Of a DNA stretch of 64,000 nucleotides, positions 11,401 through 22,867 are shown one piece after another. The DNA lies in the NCBI RefSeq assembly GCF_026212465.1, contig NC_080051.1:16709134-16773133 (forward strand). The letters are read 5' to 3'. The notes beneath the pieces were generated by a model that worked only from the letters and a program-made list of their open reading frames with translations, made no database searches and was not told where the DNA came from. The position numbers were made by a program, and so were the translations under genes. Source of the DNA: Amaranthus tricolor (lineage: Eukaryota > Streptophyta > Magnoliopsida > Caryophyllales > Amaranthaceae). How positions within the stretch are numbered: position 1 is the stretch's first letter; every line of letters starts with the position of its first letter.

Positions 11401-14400
11401 TAATTATTTTTCACCTAGGGCGTAAGCACTTGTGGGTAGTCAAATACTTAGGCCTTCTATCAGGAAAGCAGAGTGAGAAAATGTCAAGTTGCCAAATACT
11501 TAGGCCTAGTAGCACCAGACACTGTTAACACATTGCATTATTTACACATGCCTAAACACTAAATGCAACAAATAAAAAATAAGAGCCGGAAAACTAACAG
11601 TAAAAGACTAACTAACCTATATCCGAAAATGATTTGAGTCATAAACAACACGGAGGAATTGAACATGGTTATTAAATGATACGAAATCGTAACACGACAT
11701 CATAGAGACAACATACTCAATGTGGGTAACTTTTGGTTTATTTTATTATTATAGTTTATATTATTAATCAAGTCTAACATAATGCATTATTTATAGGCAT
11801 TATATTTCCTACTAAGATGTGATATATGGTAGGGGATATTATGAAAGTACGAGAGATATGGGCTCAGTTCGTCAATTGCAACTTTAGGAAGCAAGAAAGG
11901 TTAAAATTGAGTTTGATACATATTTTAATTTGGTTTATCTATATTATTTGTTAAAAAATTGATTGAGTGTTATTTCACACTAACGCAACACTTGTTGCGT
12001 CGGTTAATAACCGACACAATATGCTTTTTACAACTGAGAGTTGGTTAGTTTTTCTTGTTGTCTCTCCTATTTCATGGAAAAGAGGTCAACCAATGCGGAA
12101 AACCACTCCATATCAAGTCTCACGTGTGAATTGAAGTGATTGAATTTAGTTCCTATCTCCTAGAAAACTTGTTGCATAGGAATACCACTCCATGCCTTTT
12201 GCAACTCCCAAAACTCATGTCATTCCTATCAATTTCATTTCTCTAACCTACCATAACCAAACCTAGATTTCAAATTCCCTTCATTGATTTCATTCCTATC
12301 AGTTCTATTCCCCGTGTATAAACTAATAGCCAAACTATTCCTTATGTGTTCCCACTCTTAGAGCTATATATTCCTTTCACGACAAGTTGCATCATTTTGC
12401 TTATTTTATATCTTTTGGCTAATTTTAGATACTGAATAAATAAAAAGGGTTCTTAACATAGAGGACATGGAAGACAAAATAAAAGAATTATATGTGCTAA
12501 GAAGACTGAAATTCATCTTTTAGAAAAGCGTAAGTTTTAAATTTCGAAAGTTTCAAAGGCCTAGAAGAGAAAAAGGTAGGCCAAATATGCTAGGATTGAA
12601 GAATTGGAATTAGCAATAGCATGACAATCGAGACCATTGGATGAAGAAAAAAAGTATGTGAATGATCAATGAAATTGATTTTGTTAATTGTATATTAGTA
12701 TTTGATCGAGCCACATAATGTATAATCTTTGTTGTCGATGATGTTTGGGTTCATAATGTTAAGTGTTGATGGTGACTTGAGTGCACCAAATAAATTATAT
12801 GCATTAGTGAGTGCATAGATATGAGATCCAATGTAGGATTAAAGATGGGTGATTAAGTAGGACTTGATGTGGTGTTTAAGAGTGTAGTCAATGCATGAAG
12901 TAATGAAGGCGATGAAGTAAATCTTAAACATGGTGTTATTAAGCATGATGAATGATAATTAATGAGAAGATTAAAGGGTAAAGAAAAGATTCTTGATCGA
13001 GGTACTCAAGGAACAAGTCTTGCCTTGAACGAGCATCAAAACAGTAGCAAAACAGAATGTCGGGAAAAGAACTGCTCGAACAAGCGAAATGGTGCTTGAA
13101 CGAGCAGTTAGCTGGCTGCTGATCAGAAGGTTGCATTATAGGCTGCTCGAACGAGCTGGGTATAGGCTCAAACGAGCAGTTTTCTCAGTACAGCAGCATT
13201 GGATCCTTTTGTTGATCGATTCACTTGCTTGGAGATGTTACATTCTCATTTATTCTTAGCCTTAATTATGTGATCTCATTAAATGTATAGTCCCCTATAA
13301 AAAGCGCATATGTACCCCAAACCTAAACACATAGCCTAATCTCTTCTCTATTGTAATTCTCCGTTTGAGAGTTCTTTGAACTCCTTTGTGATAATATATG
13401 TGAGATATTGCACACCTCCGAGGAAGTAGTCAAAATTGGACGAACCTCGTAGATCATTGTGTCATTTTTATTGCATTATTATCTCTTACAAACATTAGTT
13501 CATTGAAAGTGTAATTTGTTCATCAAAAGATTTCATACCCTCGACCTTGGTGATATTAGAGTTTGAAACATGTTGTTTGAACTCTAATACAAACATCGTT
13601 CTCACATATACTCAACCTCAATCAAAAGTAATCAAGTTTACAACATAAACTGCTTATGGAATTTTACAACATACTCGTAAGACATATTACTTCAATAGTC
13701 ACAACTCACAACTAGTTTCTCCAAACAGATTGTGCTTTGAGTTACTGCTTCCTCTAGACAAAGATAAGCATGTGTTTATCAACCAAAATCAGCTTCATTA
13801 TCACAAAGAAAATCCATCTTTCCAAAGATTATAGATTGAAGTAGAAAGGGTGAAAAGCTAGCACTAATATTGAACCCTAAATGCAACTACCCTTACCTTT
13901 AGGATCATAACCTAGTAGAAGTAGTCATAGGATATTTTATGCCTCAATATTAGAAATGGTTTTACTGTTATTTTGACCATCCTACGTTCCCTGAGAAACT
14001 TGTTTTCTATGAAACTATAGAAGTAGCTTAACGAATTGAATTAGGTAAAGAACTACACTTACATAATTCTAGTATATGCTCAGTTACATTTTTTTTACAT
14101 GCCGTTGATTGGTTGGTGCATCTAATGTCTTTTACTATACTTGCAACCTTATAAGAACCTAGAGGAGTTCATTTGGGTAATCAGGTTAGTTTCGGGTAAG
14201 GTATTTCAGGCCAGATCAAAATCGAGTTTTGTGTCTACATTGATTATTATGTCATTGTACATTACAAGGTCTATGAAACTGATTCGAACATCAAATTAGC
14301 GTCTATGTCAAATCTTCATCCACATACAACCAAAATAATTTAAGATTATGACAAATACTAATCAAGTCTAATGAATTAAATCTTATTAAGTTTGAAAAAT

Positions 14401-16073
14401 GACAATAGTAGACCAAAACAATCAAAGAAAATTGAGTAACAAAACATAATTTCACACAACATAAATTCATCCCATACCTAACAGAGCTTCTCTTGCGAAA
14501 GCAATTGCTTAATTACTTACTCAAACAAGCCTTGTTTAGAGATAGTGACCTCTGTTTTGCAGAAAGTAAACACTAATAATATAATAAATACACCATTTTT
14601 CAACGGAAGCAGCTTTGCAGAACATAACCAGTCAACAACTTCACTTAAAGACTCTAATCTACCCTCTGTTTTTTTATACTTCCTCTAGTTCTACATTGAA
14701 GACTCTAATATAATTATTTGCTACACTTTTTGTTTTCTCATTATCCAATGTACTATTTGATCTTTAATATTTTTATTTGCACATATAATTAAAAATGATT
14801 AAAAGTTGATATTATGAAAATATATATTAAGACGAATAAAACAAGATTCTACTTGACTATGTTTATTCTTATATAACGAATAAAAGGTAAAACAATGTCA
14901 ATCACAAAAAATAGTATTAACCATTCAAACATAGCAACTAATTTCAACCAAAGGAAGTAATTTTTCCTTAAATAAGACTAATGAAGATCAGAATTCTCAA
15001 TATAATGCCAAAAAATTTTATCCACACAATACCGTCCACATAGAATTTTCTTTTTGGAGGTAATGACAAAGCTAAGAGAACCGCTAGCAATATTAATGAT
15101 TCTACATCCAACTGCTAACATGGTTAGCGGTTCTATTCATAAAGAAAAACCAATAATGTTAGTCTTCCCTATTTCGGTTCACTAATTCTAGGCTAAATCA
15201 TGAAAAACAGTCACAAGATTGTTAACCAGTTCAAGCTAATTTTCTACATTTTAGCCTAAATTTACTTCACTAAATAGGAGAAACCGCTAACAATTTTTGA
15301 AAATAGAAACCTGAACAATGTTAACGACTTTTCCTATGCATTTTTGGGTGAAAAACCAAGGTTATCTAGTAAAGTAAAACTGCTAACAGTTCATTCAAGA
15401 AAACACCAATGCTGCAAGCAGTTTATAGCTGAAATCAATGAATTCTACACCAATCTTACGTGGACGATACTGTATGAACAAATTTAAGTTCTTGATTAGG
15501 ATTTTTCATCTTTAATGGCATCAATTTAAGGGTGCCAATAATAGCATCTACCGACTCCATCAAAATTGTAATACAACTCAAACTGAAATTCAAGATTCAG
15601 TACTGAAAAACAAATAGCAGGTATGAACACACAGTTGATCTTAAAATTATAAACAATGTCAAGATTTTGTGAAATCAATAAGAGTAATCCTACCATTTTC
15701 TACTAACATTACTAGGTGAAAAAACATTCCCATCTGGCTTGGTTTCTTCCACTTCCTGCTTAGATTTCTCCACTTTCTGAGTTGCCCTTTGCATAAACTT
15801 TAACACAGCAATTTTCCAGATAACCACACAAAAACAAGATGAAAAAAGAGGGAATTTTCATGAGCTCAAAGAATGTATAAAACCAATCAAGATTGAAGAC
15901 CAATAGAAAAAACTTAAATAAGAATATCCCACGTGAAAATTAACATTACCCAGTTTGATTTTCAATGTAAAGAAACTAAATGCAGAGATTAATATACAAA
16001 TTACAAATTACAAGATTTAATTTGATGTTACCTTCAAGTTCATCAAAGTACTCGAAAGCTCCCTCTTCGCCAT
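8420..16073 (-). CDS. MPP6: M-phase phosphoprotein 6 homologue (nuclear exosome cofactor), 5 coding exons
   Basis: Coding exons in transcript order: 16073-16032, 15797-15694, 11002-10921, 10830-10751, 8666-8420. All junctions are GT-AG and the phases join cleanly to give 184 aa (555 nt including TAG). The start MAKRELSSTLMNLKFMQR matches the conserved MPP6 N-terminus. The diagnostic core is CVVIMEGDPHPGTVRGRMSF followed by QNFNPTIDKLN, at about residues 49-79. The C-terminal ~80 residues are Lys/Ser/Gln-rich and disordered in appearance, closing with DYNVLVRPK. In yeast and animals MPP6 binds RNA and tethers the Mtr4 helicase to the nuclear exosome for RNA decay; the same role is inferred here. 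Introns are 234 bp, 4.7 kb, 90 bp and 2.1 kb. The two large ones carry repeats, but no exon is damaged. Confidence 0.92.
8667..10750 (-). other. MPP6 intron 4 (2.1 kb)
   Basis: Bounded by a GT donor at 10750 and an AG acceptor at 8667 on the minus strand. It contains one copy (10001-10541) of a repeat whose partner lies in intron 2. The open frames at 8650-8952 and 10186-10419 are intronic and have no recognisable motif. Confidence 0.7.
10001..10541. repeat. dispersed repeat, copy 1 (MPP6 intron 4)
   Basis: Aligns along its length with 12247-12755. Shared anchors include CCTACCATAACCAAACCT at the left, TTCCCTTCATTGATTTCATT, TCTTTTGG(T/C)TAATTTTAGATA and TATAATCTTTGTT at the right, with many substitutions and small indels. 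The origin is unknown; no terminal repeats or coding sequence were seen. Confidence 0.7.
12247..12755. repeat. dispersed repeat, copy 2 (MPP6 intron 2)
   Basis: Partner of 10001-10541 in the same orientation. The similarity stops at GTTCATA (12749-12755), exactly where the LTR-like insertion begins. The matching GTTCATA lies at 10535-10541 in copy 1. Confidence 0.7.
12756..13531 (+). repeat. solo-LTR-like insertion in MPP6 intron 2
   Basis: A ~0.78 kb block that interrupts the 0.5 kb repeat: TTCATA precedes it (12750-12755) and follows it (13532-13537), consistent with a short target duplication. It contains a TATA box (CCTATAAAAAGC near 13293-13304) and four CTCGAACGAGC-type palindromic motifs at about 13073-13185, as seen in the copia and gypsy LTRs elsewhere in the window. 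The ends are not the canonical TG...CA, so the call is tentative. Confidence 0.45.
14160..14330. mobile_element. degraded MITE of the GGTGTTCATTTGGGT type
   Basis: GAGTTCATTTGGGTAATCAGG followed by TTAGTTTCGGGTAAGGTATTTCAGG resembles the left ends of the copies at 25920-26096 and 44262-44411. The right end has decayed and cannot be placed. Confidence 0.3.
14679..14957. mobile_element. Stowaway-like MITE in MPP6 intron 2
   Basis: The ends CTTCCTCTAGTTCTAC and, in reverse complement, CTTCCTTTGGTTGAAA form inverted repeats. TA dinucleotides flank both sides (14677-14678 and 14958-14959). The length of 279 bp, AT-rich interior and no coding capacity fit a Tc1/mariner-derived Stowaway-like MITE. 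Confidence 0.6.
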
Positions 16074-17414
16074 GCTTTCTATCCCCTTTATCTTCTTTGC
16101 TCTCTGTATTTTACTTAAAGAAGAGGCAATCTTTTTCCCAAAAATTCAACTTGTTTCTCCTGGTTGGCGGAGAAGGGTTTGAGCAATTGTGATTTTGAAA
16201 GTCCAAGGATTTTGTAGAACAAGGGTTTTTTGTGAGAAAGCAAAAGGCACTTCATCCTCTCATGTGACAACGGGCCAGGGTTCCGAGGGTCGGGCTGGGT
16301 GGTCCGGGTTGGAGATAGATTCTTGACTAGATGCCTAGATGGCCAGACCTATTGATTTTTAACTCATGAATTGACTCGTAGGTTATATTTCCTCCGGTCG
16401 CAACGTTGGAAATACAAGTATCATTCACTTAGTTTTCTTAATTTATGATTAATTTGAAATTTATAAGTTAAAATATAGTCAAGTGAGATCTTAATTGATT
16501 CGTCTCGATATAAAGATTATTCGTATCAAATTTTATAATTTTGTATTATAAATAATTATAGATATTAAGGATTGAATTAGTGCATTGGATCGCGTGAAAA
16601 AGCAAATATTAAAAGTATTTTAGAGCGAAGAAAATAACTTAAAAATTTAACACATAAGTGATAATGTAGGGAGAAGTTGTGACAAGTCTGATTGTAATCC
16701 AAATCAGTCGTTTTGACTCGTATTTTTTGTTTTCAGTTTTTGAGTTTCACGTAATTATTGTTTGGTTGAAATTCACTATATTTCAATTTAACTTTTTTGA
16801 ATCAATATATTTTGTCAAACCTTTAAAATAGTAATGATAAGAAGTTTCTTTTAAAAAAAAAAACCCAACCCGATGTGAAAATGACCGAATATAAAAATGA
16901 TTAGACTCGAATTGGAATTGATCTGAAACTGGTTTGATAACATATGAATGACTGTAGCAATTTGGGTCAAATCACATTATTAAATAAGATTTTTTTTATG
17001 CCCTCATTTTCATTTTACCAATAATTTTCTTATAGAGAAACAATCTTGAATGATAATAAATAAATTCAATGCTCTCTGTTATCTCTCTAGAAACAAACAG
17101 ACACTACAATTGTTCAATTTAGGGTTCATGCATTTGATCTTCAACGTTTATTTGTTTACTTTGATCATGATCCTCCATTTTTGTTGGGCTTTTGCTTACT
17201 CCTACTATGTATCAAGTAGGGGAAGACCTAAGAAGTTTTCCCAATGAATTTTGTAAGAGTAACTACATATAATTCGAAATTCCTCTATGATTCTGCAAAT
17301 TCTATCATTGTGAATCCTCTAATATCTTTGATTACTAATGGTTTGGATGTCCGAGTAGTGATGACTATGATTCCTGTTCCCTCTAACAATGATTGTGAAT
17401 GAGGAGACTAAGGA
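16074..17414. other. MPP6 5' flank and intergenic DNA
   Basis: The first ~200 bases beyond the start codon should hold the MPP6 5' UTR and promoter. A short GC-rich patch at 16270-16320 (GGGCCAGGGTTCCGAGGG) stands out from the AT-rich surroundings. The sequence near 16395 (CCTCCGGTCGCAACG) resembles one end of a Stowaway-like MITE. At 17214-17245 the plus strand encodes SRGRPKK, a motif that also occurs at the C-terminus of RTE LINEs, but the context is too short to call. Confidence 0.4.
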
Positions 17415-18646
17415 TGTAACACCCCCATTAATTTTCACTTTGGGTTTACTCAAACTTTAAAAATTAAATTTACTAAATTAATATTAACTTGATTAATTTT
17501 TACTTGACTTAATAATATTTTATTAGAATTTAGTATAACTATAAGATTTTAGTTAGTTATTTATTTTTAAAAAGTAGTTTTGCTAAGTATTAAGTTTTAT
17601 AAAAAAAATGGATCTACTCACTATTCATGGTGAAGATAATAAACAAAAACCATAAAATGAAACTAAGCATGATAATAGATTATAATAATAATACTTGCAC
17701 GAAAACAATAATAAAATGTGAGAGACACAATTAAAGATCCAAGAGACAAAAATATGAAGAACAATACTATATTTATCAAATGACAATTTCTAGAAAAAAC
17801 AATTAAAGTTTGACAAGGAAAGATTAAACTAATACAAATTTGATAAAGAAAGATTAAACTAATAATAAGAAAGTAAATCAAAGACGAGAAATTAAAATGA
17901 CAAGAAATTAAAAGATTACAAGAATTTAAAATGGTGTTCTATGGAGGAAGATAAAGGAACAAGAAAAAGGAGGAATGAGAAGAGGTTTTTAATCTCCCTC
18001 CTTGTGCACCTCTCCCAATGAGGCTTAACCTAAATGATATATTAACCACTAAATAAATCCTAAGAACTTAATTAAAAATAAATATAAAATAAAATATTAC
18101 GAAATTAAAGTGATGAAAAAAGGGCTGCACAAAAACCAGAAGATAAAGCCTAGTCGGCGGCATTTTCCATAACATATAAACCGAGTCGGCTTTTTATTCT
18201 AACAATTGCAGCAAACTTTGAACAATCATCATTTCTTACTCGGTTGTCGGAATCAAGAATAGTATACCATTAGAAAGCTCTTGAAGTCTTGTTTCCAATG
18301 TCGCAAACCTTGTATTCACGCGATCTTCCTATAAAAAGTTATGACCAAAAGAGTAGACATACATTAAATTTCACCTCAAAACTTTTGCATTATAAACACT
18401 CTTTTACTCTTTTGCTCATTTTCTTTGTAGAACATCTTCACCCGAGCTAAAATATCCTTAGTGAAATCCGTCATCATAAAAAAATAAGAATTATGCTTAA
18501 AACAATCAAAACCACTCAAAATCAACATGAATAACCAAAACGAGTAAAGTAACATAAATCTTCAAAATAAGCACGAAATTACTAACAACGACCATCATTA
18601 AGGAGTATAAAATTATATAAATAAATGCAAATAATTGCACTTATCA
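17415..18646 (-). repeat. solo-LTR-like block, gypsy type
   Basis: On the plus strand the block starts TGTAACACCCCCATT and ends AATTGCACTTATCA, so it has TG...CA ends in both orientations. On the minus strand it starts TGATAAGTGCAATTATTTGC. It includes the GCCGACTCGGTT-type palindromic motif (near 18178-18192) and a text block around 18240-18330 typical of gypsy LTRs. No purine tract or PBS is attached and the flanking 5-mers do not match (AAGGA, TTTGA). Strand and family are inferred. Confidence 0.45.
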
Positions 18647-18714
18647 TTTGAACATGTAAAAAGAAAGACATTTAATTCTCCCATCAAGAGGGTTAAGAGT
18701 ATCACAATGGAGCA

Positions 18715-18850
18715 TAAGAGTAGTTGAGGAAGACCTAAGAAAACGTGATTAAGCAAATTAAGAATGACTTGAGTGATATGCACCTCTCCGCGGACCTGAG
18801 GATAGGAACAGTTGGAGACGCCATATTCATATTTCAGAATACTAGATTGT
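18715..18850 (+). pseudogene. RTE-type LINE C-terminal fragment
   Basis: The plus strand encodes RGRPKKT-like and then VIKQIKNDLSDMHLSADLRI with a break, followed by a GDAIF segment. RTE-clade LINE proteins end in a GRPKKTW..VI..DL....L...A.DR..WR.RI block, which this matches position by position. It has stop codons and is a short relic, separate from the minus-strand RTE copy at 24380-27560. Confidence 0.45.
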
Positions 18851-21261
18851 ATCTTTAGTTGTCTTTTTTGCCCTAGTGTCTAGTTGCTTCTTACTCGTTC
18901 CTTGTTGACTATTTATTTACTCATCGTATTTGTTATATTGCTTCAGTCCCAGTTTGATTTGATAATGTTGTTTTCTGCAAGTAGTTTTACTCTTGAGGCA
19001 TCAATGTCTATCTTATTCCTCTTAATGCAGGGCTCTTTCGTTTTGGGGGTAGAATTGACCACATTCCTCTAATCCTCTCTTTGAATTGTCTGTTACCTTT
19101 CCTCACCCAGACCCTAATTTCGAGCTGACGATCAATTCCCAAAATCAGCTCCTCTATCAATTTTTCGTTGTGTGTGGTTCCTTCACTCAGTGTGTATGGC
19201 GGCATTCTTAGTTGGTTTTTCTTCTCCAACTTCCCCTTGGCTTCATCAATTTCCATTGTAACGGTAAGTTTTTTCAATTTAAGTTGAATTTCAAATCCCT
19301 TTCCTTTTTCAGTTTTGAACTTTGTCTTGAATTTCGATCTCATAATTAAGTTCATCATCTGAATGTCAATGTCAATATGATTTTTCTCTTCATCAATTCC
19401 CTTTTCTGTTTGTCTTGAATTTCAAGTTCATCATCTCCCCAAATCAAGTTCAATTTCAATATTAGATTGATTTCTATTTCTTGTTTTTGATTTTCGATTT
19501 ATTGATTTCATTAATGTAATAGACTCAAAAATCTTAATCTTAATCTTCCGATTAATTATTCCGAATTTTCAATTCAAATTCCTAATCCTTTGGTTATCCA
19601 TGTCGAACCATCTTTAATTCCTAAACCTTTTTCCGATTTTATAATTTTTTTCAAATATTAAACTTTAAATTATTATTTTGTTTAAATTTTTTTTATAAGC
19701 ACTAAAATATTATTTTATTATTTTATAATACGAAAAGTAAAATTTTATTATTATATTTACGATTTTGTAAAATGTTACGTTTTAAGTTTCCTTCCTTAAA
19801 CTAACATTACTACTTATTATTTTAACCGTATAACTTTTATTTAATTATTTTATACCTAAAAATTAGCCACGTTTTATTATTAACTTTAATTATAGTTTTA
19901 ATCAAAATTTTCTAAGTAAACTATCATATTTTCAATATTAAACCTTAATCAAATTTACACATTATTCTAAAGCATATCCAATTGTATAAAATAAAACAAA
20001 AATTTGATGAACTAAAATCCATTTTATTTAACCCCATGATATTCATCACTTATACAAGCTGCTACCATTTTCTTACACAGGTTAACCTTCTTCTACACTT
20101 CAATCTCTTATACATTCACTTACACACTCCAACTCTTATAAGTTTACTTCCACACTACAAATACTTACAAGTTTACTTTCACACTCCAAGTCTTACAATT
20201 TTACTTCTACACTCCAACTCTTACACATACACTTACATACTCCAAACCACTTACACAAGTTAACTTTCTTCCATACTCCTAACATTCTTATTCATACAAC
20301 TTATGAACTAGAAATTTCTCAAAACCCATTATAAATACCCCTTTGCCATGAGAACACTTCAACCTCCATCATCAAATCTTTCTAACATTTTTTCTTATAT
20401 CTTCTCTTCACTAAAATCTTACTAACTTAATATCTTTATTATTAGTTGAAGAAATTCAAGAAGATGGAGCTTAGAACACTCTTTATTTAGCTTAAATCAT
20501 CATCATTATGGAGCATTATTAGGTTATTACTTTGGATACTTAATGTATCATTATTTTTGGAGTTTGAATTTAATTATTTTAGGAGCTTAGAAGATCATCA
20601 TTATTTTGGGAGTTTAGATTAATTATCTTTATAGCATTATTATCTATTTGGAGGATCTTATTTCTTATTATTTTCCTAATTAGTACTTAGAACTAATCTT
20701 TGGTGTTAGTATGGTATAACTTCTTACCCTATTTTTTTGTAGAATTTTACATTATATTTACTTTATAATATGCAAAGTATGAATATATGCTAATATATTT
20801 TAGTAAGAAGTTAGTTTAATGAAATTATAATCAAGATCATATTAAGTATGTGTATGCTAAAAGTATCTTTTAGTATGTTAGTTTAATAATCTTTGAACAA
20901 GTTTAGGAAGTTGGGTGCAAAATTATATTCTAATGATATTAACTATGATTCATGTTTATGAGTTATGTATTACATTAGGAATGTTATTATATTTAAGAAT
21001 TTTTATGTTAAAACTTTATTAATATGTTTATGTTAGCCTTCAAATTAGTTTATAAGGTAGTAAGTTATTTTATGAACTTATTTTTTATTAAGTATGTTTA
21101 TATTAAGAATATTGTTATTATACTTTATTTTGAGATTTAAGTTTATCTTTAAGGTTATATTAAATTTCTAAGTTATTGCGTAAAATTTTTATTTTTGTAG
21201 GTGATCATGTTAATTATTTTAAATCTAGAATTTAGTATGATAAATTAAACGGATAATTCAT
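18851..21261. other. AT-rich repeat-derived DNA, no gene seen
   Basis: No supported gene; the 116-codon minus-strand frame at 19008-19358 has no recognisable domain. At 20056-20280 there is an imperfect tandem array of ~30-base units built on CTTACACACTCCAACTCTTA. A TATA-like TTATAAATACCCC at about 20330-20342 and purine-rich sequence after it suggest an old LTR, but no edges are visible. Confidence 0.4.
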
Positions 21262-21556
21262 GATATACCACTGAATTTCTTCGAAATTCACCATATACCA
21301 CACAAAATGTTTTAATTCACCATATACCATTGAGTTTTCATCATTTAGCACAAAATACCATTAATGACAACTGCCGTTAGTGTGCCGTTTGTGGTAAATT
21401 ATTAATTCACCATATACCATTAATTGTTTTTTTTTTTGCGTCGTCAAATATCATTTTTTTTAAATATAGCCGTTGGAATTGTGATAAACAAAAGAAGAGT
21501 CATACAAACCAAGTAGTTAACATTTTGTTCAAAAACAACTTGACACTAAACACTGT

Positions 21557-21772
21557 TCACCAAAAATAAACATTGTTTCTGATCAGTTTCTTAACTGCAA
21601 TACCATGCAATTGTCTTCCAAATTTTAGTGTCTTTTCTTCTCCACACGCCTTCAGAACACTACATATAGTATGTTCATTCAGAAAATATCTGTTGACCAG
21701 CATTCGTAATAGCAGTGAGAGCACTTTCTCACTGTAACCTGTTGCGAGCAAGAAGTGATCATCGTAGTCCAA
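21557..21772 (-). pseudogene. captured PPR gene fragment, downstream part
   Basis: The minus-strand frame contains NEHTICSVLKACGEEKTLKF then GRQLHGIAVK, the typical plant PLS-class PPR pattern (S.LKAC......G.Q.H....K). It is short, and upstream pieces lie in another frame. It sits inside the inverted-repeat element and is best read as a captured, non-functional gene fragment. Confidence 0.65.
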
Positions 21773-22022
21773 GCAACTATATCCCGCTTGTTTATCCTAT
21801 CAAAGATTCTTAAAGCACTTTGAATCACCAGATTGTGCCTAGAAATACAAGATACCACTTTCTACAATCAAATTGCTCCATCTACCTTTGATAATACAAG
21901 CATGAACTTGCTTGCATAGCTCATAATTCAGCCTCTTTCCACTCAAAATCAACACACACACACACATACATCATCCCTTTTGCTTCAATACCCGACTTCA
22001 TAAACTCTTAAAAAATCAAATT

Positions 22023-22238
22023 TCAAATACCCATTTTGCATTGCAGTCCAAAAAGCAACATTAGTTCAAAGATTTCATCGAACACCTTACAAGCTTCCTT
22101 TAACTTCCCAAATCTCAAATACCCATTAATCAAATTATTATCTATAAACACAAATACTTTCATTTTACTCTTCAAAATGAAATCATGTACCACCTTAATT
22201 TCTTTCAATTTAGAACGTGATTGAAGGCAAGAATTCAA
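22023..22238 (-). pseudogene. captured PPR gene fragment, upstream part
   Basis: The minus-strand frame reads SCLQSRSKLKEIKVVHDFIL, then IDNNLINGYLRFGKLKEACK and VFDEI. This is a PPR motif pair (V...LI..Y...G....A..VFDE). It precedes the other fragment in the transcriptional direction and probably comes from the same parent gene. CA repeats at 21955-21967 lie between the two. Confidence 0.65.
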
Positions 22239-22867
22239 CCAAAATGGATCACGTTCAACCCCATCACAGACTCGTGTTCCGTAAATTTAGCAACTGAGTT
22301 TTCAGCTATTGTTAGATTTGACGCAAAAAGTGGTATTTGACGCAAAAAAAATTAATGGTATATGGTGAATTAATAATATACCACAAACGGCACACTAACG
22401 GCAGTTGTCATTAATGGTATTCTATGCTAACGGACGAAAACTCAATGGTATATGGTGAATTAAACCATTTTGTGTGGTAGATGGTGAATTTCGAAGAAAC
22501 TCAGTGGTATATCATAAAATATTTGTAAATTAAATTAAGTCGTTCTTTTAAAGTGAAAAGGGCCCAAAACACTCATAGGTCATTTGACCACTATCATATA
22601 AAAAAAAAAAGAGTTTGATTTACTATTTTAAATTATTACAACTATTTTTGTGATAATTATAAAATAACAATTTAAAAAGATATTTTTGAGAAATTTTTTT
22701 AAGTTATTAAATGTTGAAGTGTTTTTCTTGAATATATGAGATTTCATAATAAAAGTAACTTTTAATCACTATTTAGTAAAAAGTATTTTATTTGCTAACT
22801 ATTTTACCAAAATTTTTGTAAAATGATGTAAAAGTATTTTTAGTATACTTGCCGCTCAAACTATGTA

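Larger units (their letters stand above)
11003..15693 (-). other. MPP6 intron 2 (4.7 kb)
   Basis: Bounded by a GT donor next to 15694 and an AG acceptor next to 11002 on the minus strand. It holds the second copy of the 0.5 kb repeat, an LTR-like insertion (about 12756-13531) and a Stowaway-like MITE (14679-14957). A pair of short hairpins near 11985-12035 (ACGCAACACTTGTTGCGT and CGGTTAATAACCG) resembles the subterminal part of CACTA elements, but no opposite end was found. Confidence 0.7.
21262..22513. mobile_element. Pack-MULE-like element with ~195-bp inverted ends carrying PPR gene pieces
   Basis: Left (21262-21455) and right (about 22325-22513) ends are long inverted repeats starting GATATACCACTGA. 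Each contains four spaced copies of TTCACCATATACCA. The inferred 9-bp flanks ATAATTCAT and ATAAAATAT agree at 6 of 9 positions, a weak sign of the target duplication expected for Mutator-like elements. The interior has no transposase but holds two minus-strand fragments of a pentatricopeptide repeat gene. Long TIRs, captured gene fragments and ~1.25 kb length are the definition of a Pack-MULE; the superfamily assignment is inferred. Confidence 0.65.

Noticed and set aside
13290..13310. TATA box as promoter of a nearby host gene
   Set aside because: It lies on the plus strand inside an intron of a minus-strand gene and within an LTR-like insertion; it fits the LTR better.
19008..19358. 116-codon minus-strand frame as a gene
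   Set aside because: No recognisable domain, no homologous pattern, and biased Lys/Glu content from AT-rich sequence. I cannot support it.
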